Assembly: GCF_003416895.1 (NCBI RefSeq)
Contig: NZ_QVIO01000004.1
Coordinates: 434,001 to 498,000 of the forward strand
DNA length: 64,000 bases
DNA from: Duganella sp. BJB476
GTDB taxonomy: Bacteria; Pseudomonadota; Gammaproteobacteria; Burkholderiales; Burkholderiaceae_D
Direction of reading: 5' to 3'
In this document: piece after piece, positions 63,719 to 64,000 of the stretch
How the letters are laid out: each line of letters opens with the position of its first letter
How positions within the stretch are numbered: the stretch's first letter is position 1
Translations under genes and position numbers: made by a program
The notes under the pieces: model-generated
Told to the model about the DNA's origin: nothing
The model's input: only the letters and a program-made list of their open reading frames with translations
Database searches by the model: none

Positions 63719-63763
63719 TGTAAACAAAGCGTAAATGCCGGCTATTTTTACGCTTTGTTTACA
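63719..63763. promoter_or_regulatory. Predicted KdpE binding region, perfect inverted repeat
   Basis: TGTAAACAAAGCGTAAA (63719-63735) and TTTACGCTTTGTTTACA (63747-63763) are exact reverse complements of 17 bases, 11 bases apart. Each arm contains the direct repeat TTTAC-N6-TTTACA that resembles the E. coli KdpE site, including the CACCCC that follows. It lies about 83 bases upstream of the first kdp-linked ATG. Confidence 0.7.
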
Positions 63764-63778
63764 CCCCGTCCCCAAGTC

Positions 63779-63820
63779 TTTACACCATCTTTAGACGCTG
63801 GCCGCTAACCTTCTCAGTAT
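63779..63820 (+). promoter_or_regulatory. Second KdpE-like direct repeat and putative kdp promoter
   Basis: TTTACA (63779-63784) and TTTAGA (63790-63795) repeat with 5 bases between, similar to the KdpE half-sites. TTAGAC (63791) with CAGTAT (63815) could be a -35/-10 pair with 18-base spacing. The promoter part is a weak guess. Confidence 0.4.
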
Positions 63821-63845
63821 CAAAACAAGACCTGTGAGGGGTGTG

Positions 63846-63938
63846 ATGGACATAGTATTTATCGGCGCAATGGTGGTCTTTTTTGCCGTGACCGTGGCGT
63901 TTGCCATCGGCTGCGACAAATTGGGAGGTAAGCAATGA
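63846..63938 (+). CDS. 30-residue membrane peptide preceding kdpF
   Basis: ATG at 63846, with GAGGGG upstream, encodes MDIVFIGAMVVFFAVTVAFA and ten further residues (IGCDKLGGKQ), then TGA. A single hydrophobic helix fills most of it. The stop overlaps the kdpF start (ATGA), so translation is coupled. Small peptides of this sort accompany kdp operons in several betaproteobacteria; the function is unknown. It is below the size most gene finders report. Confidence 0.75.
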   Translation: MDIVFIGAMVVFFAVTVAFAIGCDKLGGKQ

Positions 63939-64000
63939 ACACCTTTTACCTGATTGGGGCCTTGGCTGCGGCCGGCCTGCTGGTCTACCTGGTGGTGGCC
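63935..64000 (+). CDS. kdpF: K+-transporting ATPase subunit KdpF, partial
   Basis: ATG at 63935 preceded by GGGAGGT. The visible part, MNTFYLIGALAAAGLLVYLV, is the single-helix start of KdpF, and the window ends before its stop. KdpF stabilises the KdpABC complex; kdpA, kdpB and kdpC should follow outside the window. Expression is expected at low potassium through KdpDE. Confidence 0.85.
   Translation, partial: MNTFYLIGALAAAGLLVYLVVA

Overview
The window is high-GC chromosomal DNA of a betaproteobacterium. Gene content, protein style and the hybrid secretion locus point to the Oxalobacteraceae (Duganella / Massilia / Janthinobacterium type). That placement is an inference; no rRNA or other marker is present. 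I saw no insertion sequence, CRISPR array, tRNA or rRNA gene.

Layout. 1-7.7 kb holds housekeeping and peripheral enzymes: a class III aminotransferase cut by the window edge, a CMD-family protein, a carboxylesterase, mog, darP/yjgA, pmbA, a lipoprotein hydrolase and a cytosolic-type M14 carboxypeptidase. 7.7-20.6 kb is an aerobic phenylacetate pathway, with the repressor gene paaX divergent from paaABCDEGHIKJYZ. The products convert phenylacetate through phenylacetyl-CoA, the ring epoxide and oxepin-CoA to acetyl-CoA and succinyl-CoA; a recognisable paaF is missing. 20.6-26.3 kb carries a MarR regulator with two palindromic operators facing an EamA exporter and a nitroreductase, then a small membrane protein, an M24 peptidase and a PHP-domain lipoprotein.

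26.3-40.5 kb is a single-strand block: a hybrid type II secretion / type IV pilus apparatus (gspF, gspE, PilM-, PilN-, PilO- and PilP/GspC-like proteins, a TPR-secretin and three pseudopilins). It is bracketed by two large paralogous M4 metalloproteases with the same C-terminal domain. The arrangement suggests a dedicated exporter for these enzymes. 41.2-44.5 kb has an unknown protein, a DUF6445-like oxygenase, argH and a GNAT acetyltransferase, ending in a long hairpin repeat.

44.6-52.8 kb is the most coherent accessory locus. A YfcC-type amino-acid transporter and an M14 'aspartoacylase-like' hydrolase diverge from a TonB-dependent receptor and two tandem secreted cyanophycinases. Together these would depolymerise cyanophycin outside the cell, import the beta-Asp-Arg dipeptide and split it to aspartate and arginine. 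52.8-53.8 kb is an AT-richer island with a small possible DNA-binding protein and a cluster of AGTCTA/TAGACT hexamers. 53.8-60.5 kb has a secreted M64 peptidase, a Lys/Ala-rich secreted protein, and parC and parE. 60.7-62.7 kb holds two small ParA-like proteins without a P-loop around a TorF-type outer-membrane protein. The window ends with dapA and the start of a kdp potassium-transport operon behind KdpE-like sites.
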